A stretch of DNA of 53,720 nucleotides, taken from assembly GCA_030428785.1 (NCBI GenBank), contig JAUIEF010000015.1, positions 1 through 53,720 on the forward strand, read 5' to 3'. Each line of letters opens with the position of its first letter. Position 1 is the stretch's first letter. This document shows positions 1-8,557 of this stretch, one piece after another. The notes below the pieces were generated by a model, which worked only from the letters and a program-made list of their open reading frames with translations, was not told where the DNA came from and searched no databases. The DNA comes from a bacterium. GTDB lineage: Bacteria > Planctomycetota > B15-G4. Made by a program: the position numbers and the translations under genes.

Positions 1-119
1 CCGCCGCCGCCGGACGCGCCGCCGCCGAGCCCGCCGTCCCGCGCGGCGACGGCGGACGCACCGCCCCCGCCGGCGCCGTGCGCCCGGGCCTGCTCGACGT
101 GTCGGCTCCCGTCCTGCAT
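1..119 (-). CDS. 5' end of an unidentified gene downstream of the export lipoprotein (partial)
   Basis: An open frame starts at an ATG on the minus strand at 119 and runs off the window after 39 codons. It lies 4 bases after the stop codon of the polysaccharide export gene on the same strand, as expected for the next gene of an operon. The visible N-terminus (MQDGSRHVEQARAHG, then Gly/Ala/Ser-rich sequence) is low complexity and identifies no family. In polysaccharide export operons the next gene often encodes a chain-length determinant or tyrosine kinase, but nothing visible here shows that. Confidence 0.4.
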   Translation of the reverse strand, partial: MQDGSRHVEQARAHGAGGGGASAVAARDGGLGGGASGGG

Positions 120-123
120 CGCG

Positions 124-1179
124 TCAGTTGTCCTCGTCGCCGAGGTCCTGGAGCTGGTCGAGCACGAAGATCGTGGAGAACGACGGCGAGAGCTGGCGCA
201 GCACGTAGTTGAGCTTCGCGAGGCCGCGCTCCGGCACGAAGACGATGTCCTCGGGCTGCAGCGGGATGTTCGCGGTGAGCGCGCCGTCCTCGTAGATCTG
301 CGCGACATCCACCGTGAAGACGCGCACCTTGTCGTCGACGCGGCGCAGGATGCGCACCTGGTCGACGACGGCGTCCTCGGTCATGCTGCCGGCGCTCGAA
401 AGCGCGCGCAGCAGGTCGAGCCCGCGACCGACGGGCACCATGCCCGGCTTGTTGACCTCGCCGAGCACGTGCACGATGCGCATCGTGTTCTCGGGGAGGA
501 AGAGCACGTCGCCCGGCTGGAGGCGCACGTTGAGCGCCATGTTGCCGCCGCGCAGCAGCTCGTCGAGGTTGATGCGGATGACCGTGTCGTCGCCGCGCGT
601 GATCGTGAGGCCCGAGCGGTCGGCCTCCGGCGTGAAGCCCTTCGCGAGACTCAGCGCCTGGAGCAGCGTCGCCTGGCTCTCGAGCTTGTACTCGCCGGGC
701 CAGTTGAACGCGCCGAGCAGGAACACGTTGTTGTTGTTGAACTCGTCGACGATGACCGTCACCGACGGCTCGATGTAGTGCTCCGTGAGCAGCTCCTCGA
801 GCATGCGCGCCGCCTCGTCGCGCGCGTAGCCGGCGAGCTTCACCGCGCCGAAGAGCGGCATGGTGATCGCGCCGTCCGGTCCGATGCGGTACGTGCCGGT
901 GAGGCTCTGGTCGCCCCACACGCGCACCTGCACGACGTCGCCGGGGCCGAGGCGGTAGCGGTACTGCCCGTCCTCGGTGTCCTCCTCGGGGATCACCGAC
1001 GGCGGCGCGTCGATCGTGAGCACCTCCTCGTCGACGATCCACTCCGAGAGCTCGATGTCCTGGTGCTCGAGCGCGTGGCGGCTCGACGAGCACGCGGCGA
1101 CGAGCGCGCACGCGAGCAGCAGCGCGAGCGCACGGGGGGCCGGGACGTCCGGGCGGCGAACGGGTGCGCGGGCACGCAT
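124..1179 (-). CDS. Polysaccharide export lipoprotein (Wza/OtnA-like, Poly_export + SLBB domains)
   Basis: This is a 351-residue outer-membrane polysaccharide export protein of the Wza type, which forms or assists the channel for capsule or exopolysaccharide. The start at 1179 is chosen because it gives an N-terminal signal ending in a lipobox (residues LVAAC), so the mature protein should be lipid-anchored. Around residues 70-150 is the Poly_export domain (YRLGPGDVVQVRVWGD, then IGPDGAITMPLFG). Two SLBB-like repeats follow (VFLLGAFNWPGEYKL, then VHVLGEVNKPGMVPV), each ending in a QPGDVLFLPE or QPEDIVFVPE motif. It is divergent from the glycosyltransferase at 1526 and both probably serve surface polysaccharide production. 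A longer frame extends upstream but has no coding character. Confidence 0.9.
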   Translation of the reverse strand: MRARAPVRRPDVPAPRALALLLACALVAACSSSRHALEHQDIELSEWIVDEEVLTIDAPPSVIPEEDTEDGQYRYRLGPGDVVQVRVWGDQSLTGTYRIGPDGAITMPLFGAVKLAGYARDEAARMLEELLTEHYIEPSVTVIVDEFNNNNVFLLGAFNWPGEYKLESQATLLQALSLAKGFTPEADRSGLTITRGDDTVIRINLDELLRGGNMALNVRLQPGDVLFLPENTMRIVHVLGEVNKPGMVPVGRGLDLLRALSSAGSMTEDAVVDQVRILRRVDDKVRVFTVDVAQIYEDGALTANIPLQPEDIVFVPERGLAKLNYVLRQLSPSFSTIFVLDQLQDLGDEDN

Positions 1180-1525
1180 CGCGGGCTCTCTCGTGTCGGC
1201 TCTCTCTGTCGCCGGCGGGCCCGGGGCGGACCCGTCCGGCAGGATTCCTCGCTCGCTATCGGCCCCCCGGAGCCGCCGGGTTGAGGCGGAGCCGCCCGTC
1301 GCAAGCCCCATGCACGCATGGGGATGCGTCGATGCGCCGTCAGCGGGAACGGCCGGTCCGCGCGGGGACCGCGCCTGTCCCGCACGCCTCCCCAGCCCGC
1401 GCGCGCCTCGACACCGGATCCTCGCGGCAGCCGTCGCCCGGTCGCTCGCACCTCCGCCGCCTTCCATGCGCCGCCCGCGCCTTTTTGCGTCAGGTCGTCC
1501 CCGGCGGGTGCCGATGGACGGGTCC
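1180..1525. other. Intergenic region between divergent polysaccharide genes
   Basis: About 345 bases separate the divergent export lipoprotein and glycosyltransferase genes. Promoters for both must lie here, but I see no convincing -10/-35 pair. Frames crossing it are Arg/Pro-rich shadows. Alternative starts of the glycosyltransferase (ATG at 1466 is in frame with 1514 and 1526) would shorten the gap. Confidence 0.5.
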
Positions 1526-2323
1526 ATGACCTCCGTCCAGACCCAACCGTCCGCCGAGAACCGGCTGCCCACCGTCGTGCTCGGCGGCGTGCCCGTCGCG
1601 CGGCTCGGACTCCAGCCGACGCTCGCGCTCTTCGCGGACTGGCTCGAGGACGAGAGCGGTCGGCGGCGCGTCGCGACGGCGAACCTCGACTTCCTCGAGA
1701 TCGCCGGCGAGCACGACGCGCTCCGCGAGTGCCTCGCGACGGCGGACATCGTGACGGCCGACGGCGAGCCGCTCATCTGGTTGAGCAAGCTGCGCGGCCA
1801 GCCGATCCCCGAGCGCGTCGCCGGCGCGGACTTCGTGCCGCTGCTCGTGGGCGAGGCCGCGCGCCTCGGCCGCAAGGTCTACTTCCTGGGCGGCGAGGAC
1901 GGCGTGGCGGAGGAGGCCATCGCCGTGCTCAAGGGTCGCTTCCCCGAGCTCAAGGTCGCCGGGCACGCGAGCCCGATGGTCGACCTCTCGGACGAGGAGG
2001 CCTGCGAGTGGGTCGCCGCGGAGGTCAAGGCGTCGGGCGCGGACCTCGTGCTCGTCGCGCTCGGCTGCCCGAAGCAGGACCTCTTCATCCAGCAGTACCT
2101 CGACGACCTCGGCTGCCGCGTCGCCGTGGGCGTCGGCGGCACCTTCAACTTCATCGCCGGCCGCATCCGCCGCGCTCCGCGCTGGATGCAGCGCACGGGC
2201 CTCGAGTGGGTCCACCGCCTCGCGATGGAGCCGCGCCGCCTGATCGGCCGCTACCTCCGCGACGGCCTCTGCTTCCTGCGCCTGAGCGCGGGGATCATGG
2301 TGAGCCGCAGCTTCACGATCTGA
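1526..2323 (+). CDS. WecG/TagA/CpsF family glycosyltransferase
   Basis: This is a GT26-family enzyme of about 265 residues. The family transfers N-acetylmannosamine, N-acetylmannosaminuronate or a related sugar from a nucleotide donor onto lipid-linked intermediates in teichoic acid, common-antigen or exopolysaccharide assembly at the inner membrane face. Family motifs are clear: VATANLDFLEIA near the N-terminus, TADGEPLIW (the conserved DG motif), RVAGADFVPLL, YFLGGEDGVAEEA, then VALGCPKQDLFI and VGGTFNFIAGRIRRAPRWMQ. The C-terminal GLEWVHRLAMEPRRLIGRYL is also typical. ATG at 1514 is an equally possible start (4 residues longer). The last residues (SAGIMVSRSF) could help membrane association. 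The acceptor and donor sugars cannot be read from sequence. Confidence 0.92.
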   Translation: MTSVQTQPSAENRLPTVVLGGVPVARLGLQPTLALFADWLEDESGRRRVATANLDFLEIAGEHDALRECLATADIVTADGEPLIWLSKLRGQPIPERVAGADFVPLLVGEAARLGRKVYFLGGEDGVAEEAIAVLKGRFPELKVAGHASPMVDLSDEEACEWVAAEVKASGADLVLVALGCPKQDLFIQQYLDDLGCRVAVGVGGTFNFIAGRIRRAPRWMQRTGLEWVHRLAMEPRRLIGRYLRDGLCFLRLSAGIMVSRSFTI

Positions 2324-2344
2324 GGGGGCGGACGCGCCGCCGGC

Positions 2345-2944
2345 TCACCCGGTCGCCTCGCGGCCGAAGAAGGTGATCACCGACGCCGCGTGGAGGATCC
2401 GCCCGGTGAACTTGCCCGGCTGCAGGGCCGACTCCAGGAAACTGACCGCCGCCTCGACGCCCTCCTCCGTCCGGGCCAGGGCACCGAACCCGAAGTCATC
2501 GTGCGGATAGACGACGACCTCCTGCTCGGGCCAGGCGAAGAAGAGGTGGCCGGGCAACTTGTGTCGCATCACCCAGGCCGAGGCCGTGTCGATCAGTCCG
2601 GCATCGACCGGCAGGTGCTCGAAGTCCGGCGACGGATCGACGTCCGACTCCCAGAACCACTCCCGATCCCAGTTGCCCGTGTGGACGGCTCGAGTTCGCA
2701 CGAGAGAGCGCACGACGCCCTTGGGGTGACGCGATGCGTGCGCGAGCGCCCCCACGGCCTCGGGTGGTCCGAGCTCCTCGCGGAACCGCCGGAACAGGCC
2801 CAGCACCTCGTCCAGGTGACGAGCGTCGAGTTCGGGAGTCTCGAAGAACCCGAGCCACGCCGGGCTGTGGGAGTACGGGTGCCGCACCATCTCGCGGACG
2901 AGGTGCAGCGCCGCGTTTCCCCTCGGCCGGTCCGCACGACTCAT
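2345..2944 (-). CDS. Protein of unknown function (199 aa)
   Basis: I recognise no family. The protein looks real: it has normal amino-acid composition with conserved-looking aromatic and acidic stretches (GNWDREWFWESDVDPSPDF, HLFFAWPEQEVVVYPHDDFG). It is predicted soluble, with no signal peptide or membrane segment. It is convergent with the glycosyltransferase and lies 22 bases downstream of the cysteine dioxygenase gene on the same strand, so the two may be co-transcribed. Its codon use is visibly less extreme in GC than that of its neighbours, which hints at a different origin. Confidence 0.7.
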   Translation of the reverse strand: MSRADRPRGNAALHLVREMVRHPYSHSPAWLGFFETPELDARHLDEVLGLFRRFREELGPPEAVGALAHASRHPKGVVRSLVRTRAVHTGNWDREWFWESDVDPSPDFEHLPVDAGLIDTASAWVMRHKLPGHLFFAWPEQEVVVYPHDDFGFGALARTEEGVEAAVSFLESALQPGKFTGRILHAASVITFFGREATG

Positions 2945-2966
2945 CCGCTGGCGACCGGCCGCGACC

Positions 2967-3566
2967 TTAATACGCCGGGTCGTTTCGGTGGCCGAAGCAC
3001 TCCTCGACCCCGTCGACGCACACCCCGCGGCCGAAGAACAGCTCGCGCTTCGTGAGGTCGTCGCCGTAGACGTGCAGCGAGATGGCGCGCTGCGTGCCCG
3101 TGTTGCGCACGCGGTGGACCTCGGTGTGCTCGCCGCCGTTGTCGCCGGTGACGCCCGCGCTCAGCACGGCGCGGCGCACCTCCTTGACGCGGTACGGCGA
3201 CTCGCCGTCGTCCTCGAGGATCTCGTAGTCCGTGACCTCGAGCGCGCCCTCGAGGATGCCGAAGACGCACCAGGTGTCGTGGTCGTGGATGGGCGTCACG
3301 GCGCCCGGCTCCCAGAGCAGCACGACGACGGTGAAGCCGAACTGCTCGTCGGTGACGACCTGGTGCCGGCGGTACTTGCCGGGCAGGCGCTTGTCCGGAT
3401 CCGACTCGCGCCACATGGCGTCGAGCAGGCAGCCCGAGACGACGGCACCGGAGATCGCGCGGCGCGCGGCGACGACGCGCGAGCCGAAGTCGCAGGCGGA
3501 CGGACACGCGTCGCGCAGGGAGTCGGCGACGGCCTGGGTGAGTTCGGAGGTCCGCGGGGCGAGCAT
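2967..3566 (-). CDS. Cysteine dioxygenase type I family protein
   Basis: This 199-residue cupin-fold thiol dioxygenase matches the family length. It is expected to oxidise cysteine (or a related thiol) to the sulfinic acid using non-haem Fe(II) and O2 in the cytoplasm. The iron ligands are visible as H94 and H96 in TPIHDHDTWC and H165 in SLHVYGDD. C100, right after the HxH motif, may contribute to a Cys-Tyr cofactor as in animal enzymes. The start at 3566 (MLAPRTSELTQ) leaves a normal N-terminus. The substrate could instead be 3-mercaptopropionate, since the arginine that distinguishes subtypes was not resolved by eye. Confidence 0.88.
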   Translation of the reverse strand: MLAPRTSELTQAVADSLRDACPSACDFGSRVVAARRAISGAVVSGCLLDAMWRESDPDKRLPGKYRRHQVVTDEQFGFTVVVLLWEPGAVTPIHDHDTWCVFGILEGALEVTDYEILEDDGESPYRVKEVRRAVLSAGVTGDNGGEHTEVHRVRNTGTQRAISLHVYGDDLTKRELFFGRGVCVDGVEECFGHRNDPAY

Positions 3567-3685
3567 CAGGGGCGGAGTCTAGCAGGCGCGGCGCGTGTGG
3601 GAACCCCGCGGGGGGCGAGCTCGGCACAGCGCGGCGATCCGGGGTGCCGCGTCCCGGCTGCCGGTCGCGGAGTCGGCGAGCCGAC

Positions 3686-5269
3686 TCACGGCGCGACGTG
3701 CGTCCTCAGGAAGTGCCGCACGTCGAGGCCCGCGACGACGAGCGCGCGGAGCTGGTCGAGGCTGCGCACCCGACGCAGCGCGCGCCACGCGAAGGCCGGG
3801 CTGTAGTAGAAGCTCCGCAGGAAGCGCTTCTGCGTCGCGACCATCTCGGCCGCGGTGAAGTGCGTGAAGCGCCAGGGCGGCAGGCCCGGGTAGTAGCCGT
3901 AGCGCGCCCAGTCGGGCCGCCCGCTCGGCAGCAGGTCGAGGAAGCCGCGCTCCTTGCACGCGTTCCAGAGCTCGGTGCCGGGGTACGGGCACGCGATCGT
4001 GAACGTCAGGAAGTCCGGTGCGATCTCCTTCGCGAGGCGCCGCGTGAGCTCGACCTCGTCCGGCGTCTCGTCGACGTGGCTGCCGAGCATGAGGTACGCC
4101 GTGCGCAGGATGCCGACGCGCCGCGCCTCCTCGAACACGAACACCACGCGCTCGCGCGTCACGAGCTTCTGGTTGAGCTCGAGGATGCGCTCGCTCCCGC
4201 TCTCCACGCCGAAGTCTATCTTGCGGCAGCCGCTCGCGGCCATGAGCTCGAAGTGCTCGCGCTGCAGCCCGTCGACACGCGCGTTGCAGCTCCACGTGAT
4301 GTCGCGCGTGAGCAGCGCCTCGCCGAGCTCCTCGAGGAAGCGCAGCGTCGGCGGAAAGGTGTCGTCCTCGAAGTTGAGGTGGTTCACGCCGCGCGCGACG
4401 AGCTCGTCGATCTCCTCGAGCACGCGGCCGATGCTGCGCCGCCGGATGCCCGGCCGTGCGCGCTCGCCCCACACGAGGTTCGTGCTGCAGAAGACGCAGC
4501 GCGCGTAGCAGCCGCGTGACAGGTGCACCTGCGCCGCGCGGATGCCCTTGCGCACGACGCCCGGGCTCGCGACGCCCTTGTGCCCGCCGAGCCGCTCGTA
4601 GGCGTCCCAGTCGAGGAGGTCGCGGTCGAGGGGCGCGAGGCGGTCGAGGTCGTCGAGCGGGTCGCGCGCGCCCGTCGAGCCGCCCGGCGTCCCGCCGGCC
4701 GTTTCGCCGGCGCGCAGGTGCAGCCCGGCGATCCCGCCGAGCGGCGCGTGGCGGCCGCCGGCGGCCACGGCCTCGCAGACCTCGACGAGCGACTCGTCGC
4801 CCTCGCCGACGCACACGGCGTCGAGCTCCGGGATCTCGTCGAGCAAGTCCTCCGGCAGCGCGGTCGCGTGCGGGCCGCCGGCGATCGTGAAGACGTCGGG
4901 CCGTCGCGCGCGCACGCGGGCGAGCAGCCGCGCGGCGCCGGGCACGTGCGGCGTGACGACGGACACGCCGACGACGTCCGGCCGCAGCGCGTCGAGCGCC
5001 CGGTCGAGGGCGGCGAGCGCCGGGTCCGCGGGCGCGCCGCCCGTCGCGATCGGCGCCGCGCGACCGGTCGGTTCCGCGCCCGCCGCGCCCCGGCCCGTCG
5101 CGACCTCCCCCGCCTCGTCCCGCGCCGCGACCTCCAGGTCGAGCACCCGCGCCGTGTGCCCCCGCGCCTCGAGCTCGCTCGCCAGGCCCACGAGGTTCGT
5201 GGGGTGCTGGAGGTTCTGGCGGCTCATGCGCCCCAGGATCGACGGCGGTCGGACGAGCAGGACGTTCAC
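3686..5269 (-). CDS. B12-binding radical SAM enzyme
   Basis: This 527-residue enzyme has an N-terminal cobalamin-binding Rossmann-like domain (MNVLLVRPPS, VVGVSVVTPH, IAGGPHATALPEDLL, VCVGEGDESLVE). A radical SAM domain follows, with the cluster motif CYARCVFC and downstream GVESGSERILELNQK. The architecture is that of BchE/P-methylase-like enzymes that methylate or cyclise unactivated carbons; the substrate is unknown. There is a Gly/Ala-rich low-complexity insert near residues 55-80 within the B12 domain. The start at 5269 is set by the classic N-terminal MNVLLVRPP. A second enzyme of the same class lies at 41601-43145. Confidence 0.9.
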   Translation of the reverse strand: MNVLLVRPPSILGRMSRQNLQHPTNLVGLASELEARGHTARVLDLEVAARDEAGEVATGRGAAGAEPTGRAAPIATGGAPADPALAALDRALDALRPDVVGVSVVTPHVPGAARLLARVRARRPDVFTIAGGPHATALPEDLLDEIPELDAVCVGEGDESLVEVCEAVAAGGRHAPLGGIAGLHLRAGETAGGTPGGSTGARDPLDDLDRLAPLDRDLLDWDAYERLGGHKGVASPGVVRKGIRAAQVHLSRGCYARCVFCSTNLVWGERARPGIRRRSIGRVLEEIDELVARGVNHLNFEDDTFPPTLRFLEELGEALLTRDITWSCNARVDGLQREHFELMAASGCRKIDFGVESGSERILELNQKLVTRERVVFVFEEARRVGILRTAYLMLGSHVDETPDEVELTRRLAKEIAPDFLTFTIACPYPGTELWNACKERGFLDLLPSGRPDWARYGYYPGLPPWRFTHFTAAEMVATQKRFLRSFYYSPAFAWRALRRVRSLDQLRALVVAGLDVRHFLRTHVAP

Positions 5270-5587
5270 GGGCGACGTCGCGGGGAACGGGGAAGCGGGC
5301 GACGGGGACGCCCGGGCGGGGCCGGAACCCGCGGTCGACGGGGCCCGGAGGCCGCCGTCGCGGGACCGGCGACCGCTGGACGCGAGGATATCAGGCGATC
5401 GGGCACCCCGGGCGCGGCCGGCCGCTCGGCCCGGGCGCGCCGACTCTCGACTCCGTCATCGTCCGATCGCCCGTGGGGACGCGTTCTGCGAGGTGACGCG
5501 CGGCCCCCGAACGGCCGCGCGCTCTCGTTCCGGGCGTCACCCCCGAAGACGCCCGCCCCGGGCTCCCCCCGACGAAGGAATCCGACC
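5270..5587. other. Intergenic region between divergent genes
   Basis: About 318 bases between the divergent radical SAM gene and the exported TPR-like gene. It probably contains promoters for both. I see no repeat, RNA or recognisable promoter pair. A purine-rich GAAGGA about 10 bases before 5588 is the ribosome binding site of the plus-strand gene. Confidence 0.5.
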
Positions 5588-7120
5588 ATGACGTCCACCG
5601 CTCGCCTGGCTCTGCTCACCGCGCTCCTCGCGCCCGTGGCCGCCGCGCACGGAAGCGCGCCCCACCGCGGCCCCGCCGACCCGTCGCCTCACCCGGTCGT
5701 CGCCCCGCCCACGAACCCCGGCCCGGCCGCCGCCGAGGACGCGCGCCTGTCCTCCGCCCGGGACGACCTCCGGCACGACCGCGCGGCCGCCGCCGAGGCG
5801 ACCCTCCGCGAGCTCCTCGACGACGCCGGCCTGCGCGCCGAGACGGACCGCGAGGCGCGGCTGCTCCTGGGCGGCCTGCTCCTCGACGAGGGGCGCGCGG
5901 ACGAGGCCGTCGAGGTCGCCGAGCCGCTCGACGGCGACGACACGCACGCGAGCCAGCTCCTCGTCGGGCGCGCGTACCGGGCGCGCGCCGACGCGCTCGC
6001 GGCGCGGGGCGGCGGCGCGGAGGACGTCGGCTTCCTGCTCGAGCTCGCGTCGTGGTCGCTGCGTCGCGCGGCGGAGCTCGCAACCGTCGACGACACGACG
6101 GCCGCCGTCGAGGCGATGGACCTCCTCCTCCACGCGCTCGGCGACGCGGCCGGCGCCCGGGACGTCGCCGACGACGTCCTCGCGCGCGCGGCGGGGTCCG
6201 AGGCGGCGTCCCTCACCGCCCCGCTCGCCGAGCTGCGCCTGCTCCGCGGCGTCGCCGGGACCTACCTCTATTGGGACGCGCAGGCGTCCGGCGACGAGGC
6301 CGGCGCGCAGGAGCTCTGGGACGCGGCGGACGCCGACCTCCGCGCGGCGCTCGACGGGCTGCCGGAGGACCGCTTCGAGCCGGCGGTGCAGCTCGCGTGG
6401 CTGGGCCTCCAGCCGCAGGGCGCGCTCGAGCAGGCGCTCGCCGACGCGCGGGTCGCCGCGGCGCGCGGCGCGACGGGCTCGCTCGTCGACGTGGCGGTCG
6501 TCTCGGCGTACCGCGACGCGCACGATGTCTCCGTCGCCGCGCTGCGCGTGCTCGCCGACGACCACCAGCGCGCGCTCGTGCAGTCGCTCGCCTCGCGCGA
6601 GGACGTCGCGCCCGTCGCGGAGCGGCTGTCGTTCGCGGTCGTGAGCGCGCGCGGCGTGAGCCTCGAGGACGCGCGCGACCTGCACGTGCCGCTCGCCGCC
6701 GCCGCGACCGGCAGCGCCTCCGTCTGGAACAACTACGCGCTGCTCTGCCGCGACACCGGCGCGTACGAGGAGTCGTACCGCGCGTACCGCCGCGCGCTCG
6801 AGCTCCAGGGCCCCGACCCGCGCCTGCTCAACGACACGGCGCTCGTGCTGCACTACCACCTCATGGGCGACGACGCCGGGAAGGCCGCCGAGGCGCGCGC
6901 CCTCTACGAGCAGGCGATCGCGCTCGCCGAGGAGCGGCTCGCGGCGCTGGACCGGGCCGCCCCGCCGACCGCGTCCGCCGGCCCTGGCGGAGCGCGCGCG
7001 ACGGCGACGACCATCGCGGCGCCGGACGCGGACCTGCGCGCCGAGCTCGAGCTCGCGCTCACCGACGCGCGCAACAACCTCGCGCTCCTCGACGCGGGCG
7101 CGACGCACGCGGCGCGCTGA
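5588..7120 (+). CDS. Exported TPR-like repeat protein
   Basis: This 510-residue protein has a short signal-peptide-like N-terminus (ARLALLTALLAPVAAAHGS). It is then almost entirely alpha-helical, Ala/Glu/Asp/Leu-rich sequence with TPR-type helix pairs. The clearest repeat is near residues 375-410 (VWNNYALLCRDTGAYEESYR, then RAYRRALELQGPDPRLLNDT). It probably acts as a periplasmic or surface scaffold; no catalytic motif is seen. The start at 5588 has GAAGGA upstream. It converges with the acetyltransferase at 7124 with only 3 bases between the stop codons. Confidence 0.75.
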   Translation: MTSTARLALLTALLAPVAAAHGSAPHRGPADPSPHPVVAPPTNPGPAAAEDARLSSARDDLRHDRAAAAEATLRELLDDAGLRAETDREARLLLGGLLLDEGRADEAVEVAEPLDGDDTHASQLLVGRAYRARADALAARGGGAEDVGFLLELASWSLRRAAELATVDDTTAAVEAMDLLLHALGDAAGARDVADDVLARAAGSEAASLTAPLAELRLLRGVAGTYLYWDAQASGDEAGAQELWDAADADLRAALDGLPEDRFEPAVQLAWLGLQPQGALEQALADARVAAARGATGSLVDVAVVSAYRDAHDVSVAALRVLADDHQRALVQSLASREDVAPVAERLSFAVVSARGVSLEDARDLHVPLAAAATGSASVWNNYALLCRDTGAYEESYRAYRRALELQGPDPRLLNDTALVLHYHLMGDDAGKAAEARALYEQAIALAEERLAALDRAAPPTASAGPGGARATATTIAAPDADLRAELELALTDARNNLALLDAGATHAAR

Positions 7121-7123
7121 AGG

Positions 7124-7648
7124 TCAGCCGGTCGCGTCGGGGCGCAGCCGGCCCATCGCGTAGGCGTCGACGAAGCGCCCGCCGCGCACCGCGTAGCGAC
7201 GCAGCGTGCCCTCGCGCTCGAAGCCGAGGGACTCGTAGAGCCGGATGGCGGGCGCGTTGTCCGTGTAGACCTCGAGGTCCAGGCGGTCGAGCCGCAGCCA
7301 GTCGTCGGCGAGCTCGACGACCGCGCGCATGAGCGCCGTGCCGACGCCGCGGCCGACGTGGTCGTCGTGCACGAGGAGCCAGACCGTCGCCGTGTGTGCG
7401 CGCCGACCCCAGCGCCGCGTGACGCCGGCGAGCCCGACGAGCTTCGCCTGCTCGCCTTCGAGCTGCTCCGCGACGAGCCGGTAGGCGCCCTCGGGCGTCT
7501 CCGCGAGCTGGCGACGCCGGCGGTCGGGCGAGTCGAGCGGGACGCCGAGCGTCCCCGCGGCGCAGCCGGGCAACGCGAGCAGGGTGACGACCTCGTCGAG
7601 GTCGGAGGTGTCGAGGGCGCGCACGCGGAGCTCCATGGGCCGGATCAT
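7124..7648 (-). CDS. GNAT family N-acetyltransferase
   Basis: A 174-residue GNAT acetyltransferase. The acetyl-CoA pyrophosphate loop is in HDDHVGRGVGTALM, and the C-terminal part carries the typical DNAPAIRLYESLGFEREGTL followed by FVDAYAMGRL, as in RimJ/RimL- and PhnO-like members. Substrate unknown. ATG at 7636 is an alternative start. It follows the carboxymuconolactone-type gene on the same strand by 67 bases. Confidence 0.85.
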   Translation of the reverse strand: MIRPMELRVRALDTSDLDEVVTLLALPGCAAGTLGVPLDSPDRRRRQLAETPEGAYRLVAEQLEGEQAKLVGLAGVTRRWGRRAHTATVWLLVHDDHVGRGVGTALMRAVVELADDWLRLDRLDLEVYTDNAPAIRLYESLGFEREGTLRRYAVRGGRFVDAYAMGRLRPDATG

Positions 7649-7715
7649 CCACGCCGCGGGCCGCGCGACGCAAGCGCGGCCGCGGGACGGTGGGCGCCGC
7701 CCCGCGGCCGCCGCC

Positions 7716-8258
7716 CTACCCGACGAGCGCGACCTCCGGGAAGTCGACCTCCGTGCGCGCGAACTCGTTGAAGAGGTTCGTGAAGAGGTTGAGGCCGACG
7801 TGGGTCGCGATCTCGACGAGCTCGGCGTCCGAGAGGCCGGCGGCGCGCGCGTCGGCGAGCGCGCCGTCGGGCACGCGGCCGCGGTGCTCGCGGAGCGCGG
7901 CGCCGAGAGCGAGCGCCGCGTCCGTCCGCGCGTCGGAGGAGCGCCCCTCGAGGTTCCGGGCGAGCTCCTCGTCGGGGATGCGCAGCGAGCGGCCGATCGT
8001 CGTGTGCGCCGACGCGCAGTACGTGCAGCCGTTGTCCGCGGCGCTCGCGATGGCGAGGGCCTCGCGGATGCGCGGGTTCAGCGTGCCGCCGCCGAGCGCG
8101 TTCGCCATGGCGACGTAGGCGTCGAGCGCGGCGGGCGCGTTCGCGAGCGTGCGGTGCAGGTTGGGCACCATGCCGAGGGCCTTGCCCACGGTCGTGAGCG
8201 TGTGGCGGGCGTCGGCGGGCGCGCGGTCGTCGGACAGGGCGGGGATGCGGGGGGACAT
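7716..8258 (-). CDS. Carboxymuconolactone decarboxylase / AhpD family protein
   Basis: This 180-residue all-helical protein carries the AhpD-type redox motif NGCTYCASAH, with C78, C81 and H85. Members with this Cys-x2-Cys-x3-His motif act as peroxidases or disulfide reductants rather than true decarboxylases. The N-terminus (VGKALGMVPNLHRTLANAPA) is typical of the uncharacterised peroxidase-related branch. It lies downstream of the ECF sigma/anti-sigma pair on the same strand (66 bases), so it could belong to an oxidative-stress regulon, although the link is positional only. Confidence 0.85.
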   Translation of the reverse strand: MSPRIPALSDDRAPADARHTLTTVGKALGMVPNLHRTLANAPAALDAYVAMANALGGGTLNPRIREALAIASAADNGCTYCASAHTTIGRSLRIPDEELARNLEGRSSDARTDAALALGAALREHRGRVPDGALADARAAGLSDAELVEIATHVGLNLFTNLFNEFARTEVDFPEVALVG

Positions 8259-8323
8259 GGGGTCGTCTCCGGGACGGGGTGGGTGTGAGCCCCCTCCGTC
8301 GCGCGGCGGCCCCGCGTCTTACG

Positions 8324-8557
8324 TCAGTCGTCGGCGCGCCACGCCTCGAGCAGCACGGCGAGCTCCTCCTCGCACTCGACGCACACGCGCAGGTGCTGGA
8401 GCACCTCGGGCGGCACGTCGACGAGCGCGCCCGCAGGCGCCGCGCGCTCGACGAGCGCGGGGAGCCGCGCGAGGAGCTCGCCGCAGTCGAGCTCCGTGTC
8501 CTCGGTGACCTCGACGAGGGAGAGCAGCGCGCGGAGCTGTTCGCGGGTGATCTTCAC
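8324..8557 (-). CDS. Zinc-finger anti-sigma factor (zf-HC2-like)
   Basis: A 77-residue soluble protein with a cysteine in DCGELLARLP and the motif HLRVCVECEEEL. Together these form the Cys...His-x3-Cys-x2-Cys pattern of anti-sigma zinc-binding domains. It has no membrane segment, so it would act in the cytoplasm. Its GTG start overlaps the sigma factor stop codon (GTGA), so the two are translationally coupled. A redox-sensitive zinc site is possible by analogy with other members. Confidence 0.8.
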   Translation of the reverse strand: MKITREQLRALLSLVEVTEDTELDCGELLARLPALVERAAPAGALVDVPPEVLQHLRVCVECEEELAVLLEAWRADD

